Below, piece by piece: positions 55,340-64,000 of a DNA stretch of 64,000 nt. Origin of the DNA: Nicoletella semolina. Its GTDB lineage: Bacteria > Pseudomonadota > Gammaproteobacteria > Enterobacterales > Pasteurellaceae. Below the pieces are notes generated by a model. It ran no database searches and had not been told where the DNA came from. It saw nothing but the letters and a program-made list of their open reading frames with translations. The first letter of the stretch is position 1. Each line of letters begins with the position of its first letter. The stretch covers positions 1-64,000 of the forward strand of contig NZ_SLXJ01000003.1 in NCBI RefSeq assembly GCF_004345745.1, read 5' to 3'. A program made the position numbers and the translations under genes.

Positions 55340-55378
55340 CCCACCGCCATCAGTCGAGGGCTTTTTATTGGAGAAAAT

Positions 55379-55651
55379 ATGCCCCAATCTGAATTTCTCA
55401 CCCTCAAAGAACTTGTTGATTTAACAGGGTACACACAGAAAAAACGCCAAATCCAATGGCTAAAACAGAGAAACTATATTATCCAAGATGAAAACCGCTA
55501 CAAACCACTCGTCCTTTACAAGGACGTGTTTGGACAACCTCGTCATCTATCAAGCCATATACAGCCAACAAAGACTTGGCACCCCTCAGTTCACCTCACA
55601 GGAGTAACCTATGGGAAGACCTCGAAAAATCACCAACAAGCATCTACCTGA
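55379..55651 (+). CDS. DUF4224 protein next to integrase (excisionase position)
   Basis: 90 residues. FLTLKELVDLTGYTQKKRQIQWLKQRNYIIQDENRYKPLVLY matches the short DUF4224 domain that commonly precedes tyrosine integrases. It likely binds DNA as an excision or integration accessory factor. The last 40 bases overlap the integrase frame; the true end may be as read. Confidence 0.75.
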   Translation: MPQSEFLTLKELVDLTGYTQKKRQIQWLKQRNYIIQDENRYKPLVLYKDVFGQPRHLSSHIQPTKTWHPSVHLTGVTYGKTSKNHQQAST

Positions 55652-56663
55652 CAACCTAAGACCAAAAACCGTTATTCGAAAATCAGGCAAAACCGTCATC
55701 TACTGGCTCTATCGCACTCACGGCAAAACAGAAATTTCCCTTGGTACAGATCGAAACCAAGCCTTTATCAAAGCAGCACAGCTCAATATTGAGCGGGAAA
55801 GTAAAAAAGACTACATCACATTCGGCCTAGTGGCGAAACGCTACCGTGACGAAATCATTCCACAGAAAAAAAACAGCACTGCTCAAAACGACTTAGTAAA
55901 ACTCAAACCACTGCTACTTTTCTTCAGTGATGCACCACTAGAACAAATCACTGCCCAACATATTCGAGAATATATGAATTGGCGAAAAGAGACACCAAGT
56001 GCGGCAAATAATGAATTTTCGATGTTTGGCCATATTTGGCAACACGCCCGAGAATGGGGATACACCAACTTGCCTAGCCCAAACACCAATATGAAACGCT
56101 TTCCAATTCGCAAACGAGAAATCTACGTTGAAGATCACATCTTCCAAATGGTGTACGAATTTGCCGACCAAGATATGAAAGACCTAATGGATCTCGCCTA
56201 TCTCACTGGGCAACGTCCTGTCGATCTTGCCAATTTAGAGCGAGAACATATTTTTGACGGCTACCTGCACATCGTCCAACAAAAAACGAATGCCAAACTG
56301 CGAATTGAAATAGTTGGCCAACTCGCAGAAATTCTTCACCGACGATTGGAAACGGCAATAGGAATTTATCTATTCACTACAAAAAAAGGTGAAAAAATGA
56401 CAGCAAGAAAACTGGGAAAACGGTTTATTGTTTATCGAGAACACGCTATCAAAGCCTACCCAGAACATAAAAAAGAACTAACTGCTTTCCAGTTCCGAGA
56501 CCTGCGAGCCAAATCAGGCACAGACATCGCAATGACTTCAGGCGAAGAAATGGCACGCCAACAACTTGGGCATACCAATATTCAAATGACAAAAACCTAC
56601 ATCAGAAAAGCCCCCATCATCACCCCAATTCAAGACAGCATATCAACCAAACAAAAGGGCTAA
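55611..56663 (+). CDS. int: Tyrosine recombinase integrase
   Basis: 350 residues. N-terminal arm-binding and core-binding domains (about 1-175) precede the catalytic domain with Arg in YLTGQRPVDLANL, the Lys region in VQQKTNAKLRIE, the R of FQFRDLRAKSG, His in QLGHTNIQMT and the nucleophile Tyr in KTYIRK. This is the lambda-type integrase layout. It ends 105 bp before the candidate attR. Confidence 0.92.
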   Translation: MGRPRKITNKHLPDNLRPKTVIRKSGKTVIYWLYRTHGKTEISLGTDRNQAFIKAAQLNIERESKKDYITFGLVAKRYRDEIIPQKKNSTAQNDLVKLKPLLLFFSDAPLEQITAQHIREYMNWRKETPSAANNEFSMFGHIWQHAREWGYTNLPSPNTNMKRFPIRKREIYVEDHIFQMVYEFADQDMKDLMDLAYLTGQRPVDLANLEREHIFDGYLHIVQQKTNAKLRIEIVGQLAEILHRRLETAIGIYLFTTKKGEKMTARKLGKRFIVYREHAIKAYPEHKKELTAFQFRDLRAKSGTDIAMTSGEEMARQQLGHTNIQMTKTYIRKAPIITPIQDSISTKQKG

Positions 56664-56676
56664 TTTAGCCCTTTTT
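56653..56676 (+). terminator. Terminator of int
   Basis: AAAGGGCTA / TAGCCCTTT around the int stop codon, followed by a T run to 56676. Confidence 0.8.
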
Positions 56677-56767
56677 CCCTCCCTAAAAAATCGCCATTTA
56701 TTACAGAGTTTCGGAACACTTCACTTTTTTTCGGAACGTTTCCCAAAAATAACCGTCTAACATATTG

Positions 56768-56779
56768 ATTAAAAACAAA
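56768..56779. repeat. Candidate attR
   Basis: ATTAAAAACAAA, second copy of 31743-31754, 95 bp before yacL. The interval 56677-56873 also holds repeated TTTCGGAAC (56709, 56730), possible arm-type integrase sites. Confidence 0.4.
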
Positions 56780-56873
56780 TATTTTTTGTTTGAATAATAT
56801 TGCAAAATTTTGCTAGAATTTTGCAAAATTTCCGCAAAAACTCACCGCTTGTATCATCAATAAAAGGAAAAAA

Positions 56874-57248
56874 ATGGAATATCAATTTACCCATACCGTT
56901 CACGGTGTATTGGCAAAATGCTCAATGGAACACGAGGCTTTTGCTCACTGGTTAAATATTGAGATCATACCAAATCCCGAGAAAATTCCTGCGATTCTAG
57001 ACGAAGTTAAGCATTGTCGTACTAATCTCAACGGAGAAAGTGTGTTTGAGGGCAAAGAATATAGCCTTTATCTTTCAAATGATGAAGTTGTGGCAAAATC
57101 TAACCAAGTAGACTTCCCTTTTGAGGAATTTGATGAGATGGAAAATGGCTTCCACGTCTATGAAGATGAGAGCATCGCATTTTGCGGATTAGAAGACTTT
57201 GAGGCTTTTCTACAGGCTTATTTACGTTTCGTCAAAAATTATCACTAA
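56874..57248 (+). CDS. yacL: YacL / UPF0231 family protein
   Basis: 124 residues (120 in E. coli YacL). [41 protein letters not shown] and [16 protein letters not shown] match the family. Function is unknown. In E. coli it neighbours acnB; here the prophage separates them, and the two genes are divergent. Confidence 0.88.
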   Translation: MEYQFTHTVHGVLAKCSMEHEAFAHWLNIEIIPNPEKIPAILDEVKHCRTNLNGESVFEGKEYSLYLSNDEVVAKSNQVDFPFEEFDEMENGFHVYEDESIAFCGLEDFEAFLQAYLRFVKNYH

Positions 57249-57266
57249 AGCTTAAAGCAAAAATCA

Positions 57267-57294
57267 TTACCCTATAGTATCAGCTATAGGGTAA
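57267..57294. terminator. Hairpin between yacL and dapA
   Basis: Perfect 11-bp stem TTACCCTATAG / CTATAGGGTAA with a 6-base loop between convergent genes. It is T-rich on the leftward side. Confidence 0.6.
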
Positions 57295-57348
57295 CGAAAA
57301 TTCAGAGCAGCAGAGATGCTATAACAACCAAAAGTTATAATGGTAAAG

Positions 57349-58236
57349 TTATAGTAGTCCTGCTTTTTCTAATGCTGAAAGCACAATCGGCTGATGTTGT
57401 TCAGACAATGTTGTAAGCGGTAAACGCAAACTTGGCTGGCTAATTAAGCCCATTTTATAAGCAGCCCATTTCACTGGAATTGGATTTCCTTCCACAAATA
57501 AATTTTTATGCAACGCCATTAATCGCTGATCAATTTGTTCTGCTTCTTCAAATTTACCTGCCAATGCTAACTTACACATTTTTGCCATATCCGCCGCCGC
57601 AAGATTGTTCGTTACCGAAATCACGCCTTGCCCGCCAAGTTTCATTGACTCTAACCCTGTCGCATCATCACCACTTAAGAAAATGAAATCTTCACCAGCT
57701 AATTGTTTAATTTTAGCCAAACGACTTAAATCTCCTGTTGCCTCTTTCACCGCAACAATATTTGGAATTTCAGCTAAACGAGCAATCGTTTCAGGTTGTA
57801 AATCAGTAACGGTACGTCCTGGTACGTTATATAAAATTTGTGGCAACTCTGTACTTTCTGCGATGGCTTTATAATGCTGATACAGCCCTTCTTGGGTCGG
57901 TTTATTATAATAAGGCACAACACTTAGACAGCCGGCAACACCACTATTTGCCAGCAATTTCGTCATAATAATCGCTTCATTGGTAGAATTTGAGCCAGCT
58001 CCAGCAATAATGGGAATACGACCTGCGGCATATTCAACTGTTTTTTTAATGACCTTTACATTCTCATCAATACTTAACGTACTTGATTCCCCTGTTGTAC
58101 CAACTGAAACAATACCATCTGTCCCTGATTTGATATGAAACTCAACTAATTTTTTCAGTTCACCAAAATTAATTTCGCCGTCTGTCATCGGTGTTAGCAA
58201 GGCAACAATACTGCCTGAAAAAATGGGTTTTGCCAT
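57349..58236 (-). CDS. dapA: 4-hydroxy-tetrahydrodipicolinate synthase
   Basis: 295 residues from the ATG at 58236 (AGGAGT site; a GTG precedes it). [10 protein letters not shown] binds pyruvate, the catalytic Tyr is in YNVPGRT, and the Schiff-base Lys in VAVKEATGD. It condenses pyruvate and aspartate semialdehyde on the lysine/DAP route, needed for peptidoglycan. Confidence 0.96.
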   Translation of the reverse strand: MAKPIFSGSIVALLTPMTDGEINFGELKKLVEFHIKSGTDGIVSVGTTGESSTLSIDENVKVIKKTVEYAAGRIPIIAGAGSNSTNEAIIMTKLLANSGVAGCLSVVPYYNKPTQEGLYQHYKAIAESTELPQILYNVPGRTVTDLQPETIARLAEIPNIVAVKEATGDLSRLAKIKQLAGEDFIFLSGDDATGLESMKLGGQGVISVTNNLAAADMAKMCKLALAGKFEEAEQIDQRLMALHKNLFVEGNPIPVKWAAYKMGLISQPSLRLPLTTLSEQHQPIVLSALEKAGLL

Positions 58237-58337
58237 CACTCTACTCCTGTCCGTTTTGTAAATATCAAATTTTCACTAGCTTGCAAAATTACACACAAAT
58301 ATGCAAGTTTTTCTTGCTCTTTTTGCAAAAATTTTAC

Positions 58338-58886
58338 CTAATCGACCGCTTGTTCAATCTGTTGCTGATATGCCATCATCACCAGAGTACGCCACTGATC
58401 TTGCCCTTGTGAATCTTTTCTCATATTCGCTAAATTTGGAAAACGCCCCCAACATTCAAAACCGTGCTTGCACATTAGGTTAATGCTCACCTGATTTAAC
58501 TCAAATACATAGGCAAGCAGTGTTTGAATCCCTCGCTGTAACATATTAGCCTGCATAAATTGAATAATTTTTGAACCATACCCTTTCCCTTTTGCTTGCT
58601 CATCAAGATAGAGGCTAATTTCTGCACTGCAAGCAAAAGCAGGACGCTCATAAAATGGCGAGAAACTGAACCAGCCTGCGATCCTATTTGAATTGGCCAC
58701 TTCATTTTTATCCTCCACCACCCAAAGAGGATATTTTTCACTGGATAAATGAAAATCAAACCAGCCTTGGCGAGTTGTTCTATCCGCTATCTCAAGATCA
58801 CCTGTGATTTGATAGCTTGGAATAGCTTGATTATAAATATCTAAGATCGTATCAAAATCCGCAAGTTCCGCACGGCGAATATTCAT
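58338..58886 (-). CDS. GNAT N-acetyltransferase (phosphinothricin-type)
   Basis: 182 residues. IRRAELADFDTILDIYNQAI at the start, EISLYLDEQAKGKGYGSKIIQFM as the acetyl-CoA loop (Q/R-x-x-G-x-G/A) and NQVSINLMCKHGFECWGRF near the end place it with the Pat/Bar-like GNATs. The substrate is unknown. Its ATG lies just downstream of the phosphatase gene stop, in the same direction. Confidence 0.82.
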   Translation of the reverse strand: MNIRRAELADFDTILDIYNQAIPSYQITGDLEIADRTTRQGWFDFHLSSEKYPLWVVEDKNEVANSNRIAGWFSFSPFYERPAFACSAEISLYLDEQAKGKGYGSKIIQFMQANMLQRGIQTLLAYVFELNQVSINLMCKHGFECWGRFPNLANMRKDSQGQDQWRTLVMMAYQQQIEQAVD

Positions 58887-58890
58887 AAAA

Positions 58891-59709
58891 TTATAGCCCC
58901 AATAGCTCTACCAACGCTTGAGCAATACTATCATCGTTGTTAGAGCCAATCGTACGTTTTGCAGCACGTTGTACATCATCTTCAGAACCGCCCATTGCGA
59001 TCCCCATTCCGACTAACTCTAACATACTAATATCATTGAAATTATCGCCGAATGCGATTACCTCTTTCGAAGAAATGCCTTCAATTTGCAGCAATTCCGC
59101 TAAACTTTTTCCTTTGCTATTTCCTTTTGCTGTAATATCAACCCTGTCCACCCAAGACCACTCAGCACTCACTTGATCAAACGGTAATTTGCGACAAAAA
59201 TTTTGCAATTTCTGAACATCAGGATCGCTAATCAAGACTTTCCAAATTGTTGTGTCATTGTCAATAAACTGCTGAAAGTCTTCGACCTGATACACGTTTG
59301 GACGCACTTCTTCAGAGCAACTTTCAACCCATTTGAGCAATTTAGTAAAATGATTATTCAAAGTTTCATAAGTCATCGCATCACGAGTATAAACAGAAAG
59401 GTGAATATCCTCAGCTTTCGCTGCTGAAACCAGCTCTGCAACTTGTACCGAACTTAGTGGATTTGATGCCAACACACGATCACTCGCAAAATCATAAAGA
59501 TAAGTACCGTTACAGCACACAACAGGAGTATCCAATCCCAACTCAACATAATACGGGCGCACTGCCGTGTGATGCCGTCCGGTCACAATAAACACTTCAA
59601 GCCCTTTTTGTTGAGCCAGTTTAATTGCTTTTTTACTTGATTCCAAAATCGTTGCGTTACTTGATAACAATGTACCGTCAAGATCAAATGCAATCGCTTG
59701 ATAAGTCAT
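58891..59709 (-). CDS. ybhA: Cof-type HAD phosphatase, YbhA-like
   Basis: 272 residues from the ATG at 59709 (GGAGGAA site). HAD motif I is AFDLDGTLL, motif II IVTGRHH, and the end has GNSKGKSL and FGDNFNDISMLE. CCNGTYLYD and the overall match follow E. coli YbhA, a pyridoxal phosphate phosphatase. Exact substrate is inference. Confidence 0.85.
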   Translation of the reverse strand: MTYQAIAFDLDGTLLSSNATILESSKKAIKLAQQKGLEVFIVTGRHHTAVRPYYVELGLDTPVVCCNGTYLYDFASDRVLASNPLSSVQVAELVSAAKAEDIHLSVYTRDAMTYETLNNHFTKLLKWVESCSEEVRPNVYQVEDFQQFIDNDTTIWKVLISDPDVQKLQNFCRKLPFDQVSAEWSWVDRVDITAKGNSKGKSLAELLQIEGISSKEVIAFGDNFNDISMLELVGMGIAMGGSEDDVQRAAKRTIGSNNDDSIAQALVELLGL

Positions 59710-59835
59710 TATTTCCTCCCCCAAAAGCATATAAAAATAAATAGATAAAAACAGATTAAAAATAAAGGGTGTTTCCGCAGAATACACCCTTTAAAACGAA
59801 CACGATATACAATCAACTACATAGGAGTAGAAAAA

Positions 59836-60705
59836 CTATTTACCTGAGTTATGAGCAGGTGTTTTGTAAAGCGGTGCGGGACCTTGTTGTCCTGCTACAC
59901 CACTATTTTGCTGTACAGCTTGCTGTTTTAACACCGTACCGCCTGCATTAATTTCAACACGACGATTCGGTCTTAAACAATCACGCAATGCTTGACCAGT
60001 CTCGTGATGACACGCTACAACCTGTTTTGCTTTACCATAGCCTACCGCTTCAATTTGACCTGTTACCCCTTGCTGCTGTAAACGAGCTTTCACCGCATTT
60101 GCACGACGTTGAGATAAGGTTTGATTATAGCTATCTGATCCTAAACGGTCAGCGTAACCTGCAATTTGAACTTGCTGTGAACTCGCATCTTTAAGCTGAC
60201 GAGCAATATCATCAACAATTTCTTCACCTTTTTCACTTAGCACATCTTTATTAAAATCAAATGAAAAATCCCCATCTAACTTAAATGATGAGTGAGTGAT
60301 CTCATTGCTGTTACAGCCATTTGGATACCAAAAGAAACTTTGTGCTGTCATATTTTTATCAAATAAAACTTTAAATTGGCAGGTTTTATGCTCACCATTT
60401 TCACGGTAATTAAATAAATAATCCCACTCACGCACACCGTACAATCCTTCCTCAAAATGAGGTGACCCAATTAATGTACGCAATTGATGCTTATTCATAC
60501 CACGCTCAACTTGACGCACATTTTCCCAATTTGGCCAAGTTCCACGCTGCGTATCTTCAGTTCCTAAGTTATAATCTTCAAGATTAGGGAAAATCGGATT
60601 GGTTGTCGTCCCCTCATCAGACACATCACTTAAATTACCACACGCAGCTACTGCGACTGCCATAGAGGACAATAAAAATCCACGAAATAAAGCTGATTTT
60701 TTCAT
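59836..60705 (-). CDS. BamE/OmpA two-domain lipoprotein
   Basis: 289 residues. Signal with lipobox AVAAC, a BamE (SmpA/OmlA)-like domain (about 60-125: VERGMNKHQLRTLIGSPHF...REWDYLFNY), then an OmpA peptidoglycan-binding domain (about 145-255: FDFNKDVLSEKGEEIVDDIA...GYADRLGSDSYNQTLSQRRA...NRRVEI) and a Q-rich tail. It probably links the outer membrane to peptidoglycan. The fusion is found in other Pasteurellaceae. Confidence 0.85.
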   Translation of the reverse strand: MKKSALFRGFLLSSMAVAVAACGNLSDVSDEGTTTNPIFPNLEDYNLGTEDTQRGTWPNWENVRQVERGMNKHQLRTLIGSPHFEEGLYGVREWDYLFNYRENGEHKTCQFKVLFDKNMTAQSFFWYPNGCNSNEITHSSFKLDGDFSFDFNKDVLSEKGEEIVDDIARQLKDASSQQVQIAGYADRLGSDSYNQTLSQRRANAVKARLQQQGVTGQIEAVGYGKAKQVVACHHETGQALRDCLRPNRRVEINAGGTVLKQQAVQQNSGVAGQQGPAPLYKTPAHNSGK

Positions 60706-60797
60706 TTTTTATCCTTATTCAAATTAAATTAATGAAATACCTATCTGTATAAGACCTAGCCTCATTCTACGCTACTCATTCTATGAATTCCAGCATT

Positions 60798-62537
60798 TTA
60801 TAAAGGCTCCAAATAGTCTACTAATAACTGAACTGTTCGATTTCCCTTATAAAGATTAATATCCAATTTATAAACTAATTTTGCTTGTTTAATCGATAAA
60901 TCAGGAAACTGCCTAATATCCACATTAAACCAAATCGCATCAAATAACATACCCTGCGAATGCTCCACTAACATTTTTAAATACTTACCTGCTAATAATC
61001 GTTGCTGCAAGATACGAAAATTACCCTCAAAAACAGGCTCTGCAAAATTTTGCCCCCAAGGCCCCGCTTGTGCTAGTAATTCTGCGGTCTCAAGGGAAAG
61101 TTCGTAGCCTTGTAATTCACCATCAGTATAAATCACACCTTGTAACGCCTCTGCAGAAATAAATTGTGCAATCGCTTCATCAAAACAATCCTCAAATTGT
61201 TTCAAATTATCGCTATGAATCGTTAAGCCCGCTGCCATTGAATGCCCACCAAATTTCACCAGCAGTTGCGGATAATTAACATCAATTCGCTCCAGTACAT
61301 CTCGCATATGTAACCCCATTATCGAACGAGCTGAACCTTTCAAATAAGGACTTCCTTCACTTTCTTGAGCAAAAACAATCACGGGACGATGAAATTGATC
61401 TTTAATCCGAGCCGCCAAAATCCCAATTACTCCTTGATGCCAATCTGCTTGATATAACACAATGCCTTTTGCTTGATTACTCTCATCTATTACAGCACTT
61501 GGTTGCAATAAATTGGGCAACTTCGCACAAATAGCAAGTGCTTCAGTTTTCATTTCTTGCTCAAATGCTTTACGCATTTGATTTAGCCCATCTAGCTCTA
61601 AAGCTAGCTGGCGAGCTTTTTGAATATCCTCACACAGCAGCAACTCAACACCAATCGACATATTTTCTAACCGTCCAGCTGCATTCAAACGTGGAGCAAT
61701 CGCAAAGCCCAAATCCCCTGCCCTCAAATTAGCCAGCTCTCGTTTTGCAACTTCCGCCAATGCTTGAATACCAACTCGACAACGACCAGATCGAATACGA
61801 TTCAATCCTTGATGAATTAAAATACGATTGTTGTGATCTAAACTCACTACATCAGCCACTGTACCCAGTGCAACCAAATCAAGCAATTCTGCAATATTTG
61901 GCTCCTTGCCTACAAACATATTTCGTTCTCGTAATTGAGTGCGTAATGCCATCATCAAGTAAAAAATCACCCCTACCCCTGCCAACGATTTAGACGGAAA
62001 TTGACACTCACTTAAATTAGGGTCAACTATCGCATCAGCATTTGGCAGTACTTCGGCAGGTAAATGGTGATCGGTTACCAATACCTTAATTCCGTGTGAT
62101 TTTAATAACTCGATCCCCTCAAAAGATGATACGCCATTATCCACGGTAAGCACTAGATCTGCTCCCTTTTCTCGTACACAATCTGCCACGCTAGTGCTTA
62201 AGCCATAGCCTTGCGAAAAACGATCTGGAATTAAATAATCAACAGAATTAAAACCAAACTGACGTAATGCAATCATCGCCAATGCCGTGCTCGTTGCCCC
62301 ATCAGCATCAAAATCCCCCACAATCACAATGTGTACTTGACGTTGATAACAATCAATCAACAATTCCACAGCTTGATCAATATTCGCCAGCAAATGAGGC
62401 GTTAAAAGATGCTGAAATGTCAGCTCCAGTTCTTGAGGAGAAGATACTCCTCTATTTTGATACAGACGATTGAGTAGCGGATTTTCTGATAAATATTGAG
62501 AAGAAAGCGGCGAACGAGACTTGATAATTTTCTGCAC
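60798..62537 (-). CDS. recJ: Single-stranded-DNA exonuclease RecJ
   Basis: 579 residues (577 in E. coli) from a GTG start. DHH-family motifs: VIVGDFDADGATSTA, VLTVDNGVSSFE, VTDHHLPAEVLPNADAIVDPN, LVALGTVADVV, and the DHHA1 motif VKFGGHSMAAGLTI. It degrades single strands 5' to 3' in repair and recombination. Confidence 0.96.
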   Translation of the reverse strand: MQKIIKSRSPLSSQYLSENPLLNRLYQNRGVSSPQELELTFQHLLTPHLLANIDQAVELLIDCYQRQVHIVIVGDFDADGATSTALAMIALRQFGFNSVDYLIPDRFSQGYGLSTSVADCVREKGADLVLTVDNGVSSFEGIELLKSHGIKVLVTDHHLPAEVLPNADAIVDPNLSECQFPSKSLAGVGVIFYLMMALRTQLRERNMFVGKEPNIAELLDLVALGTVADVVSLDHNNRILIHQGLNRIRSGRCRVGIQALAEVAKRELANLRAGDLGFAIAPRLNAAGRLENMSIGVELLLCEDIQKARQLALELDGLNQMRKAFEQEMKTEALAICAKLPNLLQPSAVIDESNQAKGIVLYQADWHQGVIGILAARIKDQFHRPVIVFAQESEGSPYLKGSARSIMGLHMRDVLERIDVNYPQLLVKFGGHSMAAGLTIHSDNLKQFEDCFDEAIAQFISAEALQGVIYTDGELQGYELSLETAELLAQAGPWGQNFAEPVFEGNFRILQQRLLAGKYLKMLVEHSQGMLFDAIWFNVDIRQFPDLSIKQAKLVYKLDINLYKGNRTVQLLVDYLEPL

Positions 62538-62680
62538 GAATAATCACTCAAAAGGTAATAACTATGAAATGGTTGCCATTTTAGCATAAAATAGTATGCT
62601 GTTTTTACAAAGTTTAATACTCACTTCAATAAAAGATAATACATAGCTACAAAATACTTTTGCAACGATTTCAGAATTTG

Positions 62681-62911
62681 TTACTGTTTACGGTCTTTGT
62701 TTTGTACAAATTGTTTAAAGTTTTCAAGGGCAATTTCAAAATAGCACAAGAGGTCAAAGGCGATATTTTTACAAGGCAAACAGTGTAATTCATCGCCCTT
62801 AGAAATCACTAAACCACGGCATTTTTGCCAAAACGCAATTCACAGCTAAGCAGATTGAAACTTAGCTTTTTCAAACACTAAGGTAATAGTGAATTTTCCT
62901 AAACCACTCAT
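62681..62911 (-). pseudogene. Decayed phage-like ORF
   Basis: One frame of 77 codons (MSGLGKFTITLVFEKAKFQS ... WQKCRGLVISKGDELHCLP ... NKDRKQ) is interrupted by TAG and TGA after codon 21. It sits in a 1.3-kb patch between recJ and infB with tail-region remnants. Family not identified. Confidence 0.45.
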
Positions 62912-62927
62912 ATTTTCTCCCATAAAA

Positions 62928-62956
62928 AAGCCGTTAGGTCTATTTCCTAACGGCTT
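62928..62956 (-). terminator. Terminator downstream of the 62982 gene
   Basis: AAGCCGTTAGG / CCTAACGGCTT with a 7-base loop, followed leftward by a T run. Confidence 0.85.
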
Positions 62957-62981
62957 GAGTGTCTCTCATTGAACGACTATA

Positions 62982-63383
62982 TTATTTCACTCGAATATAT
63001 TTCACACCATTGCTATCTACCTCATAATCCACAGACTTCATTGGCTTTTTTACCTCTGGCTGGTCAAAGTGTACGCTGTTTTTCTTAATAGTAGATGAAA
63101 TATTCGGTGGTTCATCATATATCCCAAAACTCCGACGCCATTTTTGGGCTGTCGTTAAATTTGTGTTGAGCCAGATACTTATCAATCCATACACCGCCAT
63201 CAACAGTACGCTAAAGCTGAATACCATCATAATTGATATCGTATTCAGTTCGCCATATCGGTCTATGAGAAAAATATAAATGAACGCAGGCGAAACCAAT
63301 AGCAAAGCAAACAGCATAAATTTGAACAGGATTTTCAAGATATACCCAAAAATCCCTAATAATTCACACACTTCTTTAAACAT
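62982..63383 (-). CDS. Two-span membrane protein in phage remnant
   Basis: 133 residues from the ATG at 63383, which has a full AAGGAGGTG site. Two membrane segments (ILFKFMLFALLLVSPAFIYIF; SIMMVFSFSVLLMAVYGLI) are followed by a soluble tail with NTNLTTAQKWRRSFGIYDEPP. Not recognised. It lies just after a tail-assembly-like fragment, where phage tail operons often have small genes. Confidence 0.6.
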   Translation of the reverse strand: MFKEVCELLGIFGYILKILFKFMLFALLLVSPAFIYIFLIDRYGELNTISIMMVFSFSVLLMAVYGLISIWLNTNLTTAQKWRRSFGIYDEPPNISSTIKKNSVHFDQPEVKKPMKSVDYEVDSNGVKYIRVK

Positions 63384-63435
63384 TTTTTCACCTCCTTTTT
63401 CATCTTTCGTAAGGCAATAATAGGGAAAAATCAAG

Positions 63436-63606
63436 CTATCTCTTCGCCAAATAATCCGTCACACTGCTCTGTTCTGTCTCTTGCGTGTCTATTTTTTGGT
63501 GAAAAGGCAGAAAATCAGCAAGCGTCGGCACACGTCCTTTTGTATCACGGTTTATCATTGCCAATAAATGACTAATTTGGGCAGTGCGATAATCTTCATA
63601 ACTCCA
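63436..63606 (-). pseudogene. Tail assembly (gpT-like) remnant
   Basis: 56 codons without a start (WSYEDYRTAQISHLLAMINR then DTKGRVPTLADFLPF). The DYR-A and DFLPF pattern resembles the C-terminus of tail assembly chaperone T of siphophages. It is a fragment. The stretch 63607-63772 has no gene. Confidence 0.45.
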
Positions 63607-63772
63607 TCAATATCAAAACCTTAAATCTGATCGATGAAGGGTAATACTATTAAGATAAGAAACCTCAATCCCATCTTTGTTGATTGAATCATAATTTGTG
63701 ATCGTTTCTCACTAACAACTTGCCATGTGGTTTTATGATTGCCTGTTAAAAGTAGCAAGAAGTATATAAAAA

Positions 63773-63830
63773 AACAGCGGTTAGATCCTATCTAATTTTT
63801 GCAAAATAAGATAAAAAACTAACTGCTGTT
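63773..63830 (-). terminator. Terminator of infB
   Basis: AACAGC-G-GTTAG (63773-63784) pairs with CTAAC-T-GCTGTT (63819-63830), with one mismatch; a T run follows leftward (63772-63768). Confidence 0.75.
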
Positions 63831-63847
63831 CTACAAATTAAATCACA

Positions 63848-64000
63848 TTAAATACTGCGTTTAATCTCAACAATTTCAAAGACTTCAATTTGATCGCCGA
63901 CTTTCACATCATTGTAGTTTTTCACGCCAATACCGCATTCCATACCGTTACGCACTTCGGCTACATCGTCTTTGAAACGACGAAGCGATTCGAGTTCACC
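63848..64000 (-). CDS. infB: Translation initiation factor IF-2 (C-terminal end)
   Basis: The last 50 codons: [20 protein letters not shown], then [20 protein letters not shown] and the ending EIVEIKRSI. This is the C2 domain of IF-2, which binds the formyl-Met group. The rest lies beyond the window. Confidence 0.95.
   Translation of the reverse strand, partial: GELESLRRFKDDVAEVRNGMECGIGVKNYNDVKVGDQIEVFEIVEIKRSI

Larger units (their letters stand above)
31743..56779. mobile_element. Cryptic lambdoid prophage (about 25 kb)
   Basis: Between acnB and yacL, neighbours in E. coli too, lie an integrase, a DUF4224 protein, cI/cro with two operator triplets, O/P replication genes, RusA, a Q antiterminator, holin, broken endolysin, RecT, exonuclease, an orphan methyltransferase, four toxin-antitoxin loci and five KilA-N/Bro cassettes. 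Late structural genes that should follow the lysis genes are absent, so it cannot form particles unaided. The ends are set from a 12-bp direct repeat and are approximate. Confidence 0.85.

Overview
The window looks like a chromosome piece from the family Pasteurellaceae. Gene order resembles Haemophilus (pheS-pheT-ihfA-nlpC; a DUF47 gene before pit and a YgiM-like gene). The DNA is AT-rich and carries repeated copies of the uptake signal core ACAAGCGGT (e.g. 3367, 25256, 42898, and reverse copies near 9552 and 58345). This is the Actinobacillus pleuropneumoniae / Mannheimia / Bibersteinia type of signal, not the H. influenzae AAGTGCGGT type. I cannot name the species.

Layout. 1-640: start of an exported protein, read leftward, behind a promoter whose -35/-10 spacer holds 16 G residues, so it is probably phase-variable. 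1.0-31.6 kb: housekeeping genes (uspA, ispA, xseB, 4.5S RNA, an rclA-like flavoprotein, nlpC, ihfA, pheST, DUF47-pit, trmJ, queF, gmhB, bcp, apaH, tRNA-Val, rdgC, cca, rplY, xseA, guaB, guaA, gltA, acnB). Two genes here, the rclA-like one and a large methyltransferase at 16.5 kb, have visibly richer G+C codons than their neighbours.

31.74-56.78 kb: a lambdoid prophage between acnB and yacL, with candidate 12-bp att repeats. Int and a DUF4224 protein lie at the right end. cI and cro flank an operator triplet, and a second triplet with the same consensus lies 3.8 kb away, so OR-like and OL-like regions can both be read directly. Leftward of cro come O- and P-like replication genes, small nin-type genes, RusA, a Q antiterminator, a holin and a broken endolysin. 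No head, tail or packaging genes follow, so this is a cryptic element. Rightward of OL comes an early operon with small genes, a boxA, about 640 nt of dense RNA secondary structure without an ORF, a hexapeptide-repeat protein, KilA-N/Bro genes, RecT, a YqaJ-like exonuclease, a C5-cytosine methyltransferase and integrase.

Between cI and OL, where lambda carries rexAB, is a two-gene unit of a DUF262 (GmrSD/ParB-fold) protein and a protein with a HEPN-type RNxxAH motif, followed by a convergent toxin-antitoxin locus with an extra antitoxin. This is the best candidate for a prophage-borne defence system. The prophage also has higBA, hicAB and relBE modules, and five copies of a KilA-N/Bro cassette. 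Four of those have long leaders resembling the C4 antisense RNA of phage P1.

56.8-64.0 kb: yacL, dapA, a GNAT acetyltransferase, a YbhA-like phosphatase, a BamE/OmpA lipoprotein and recJ, then a small remnant of phage tail-region genes, and the 3' end of infB at the edge.
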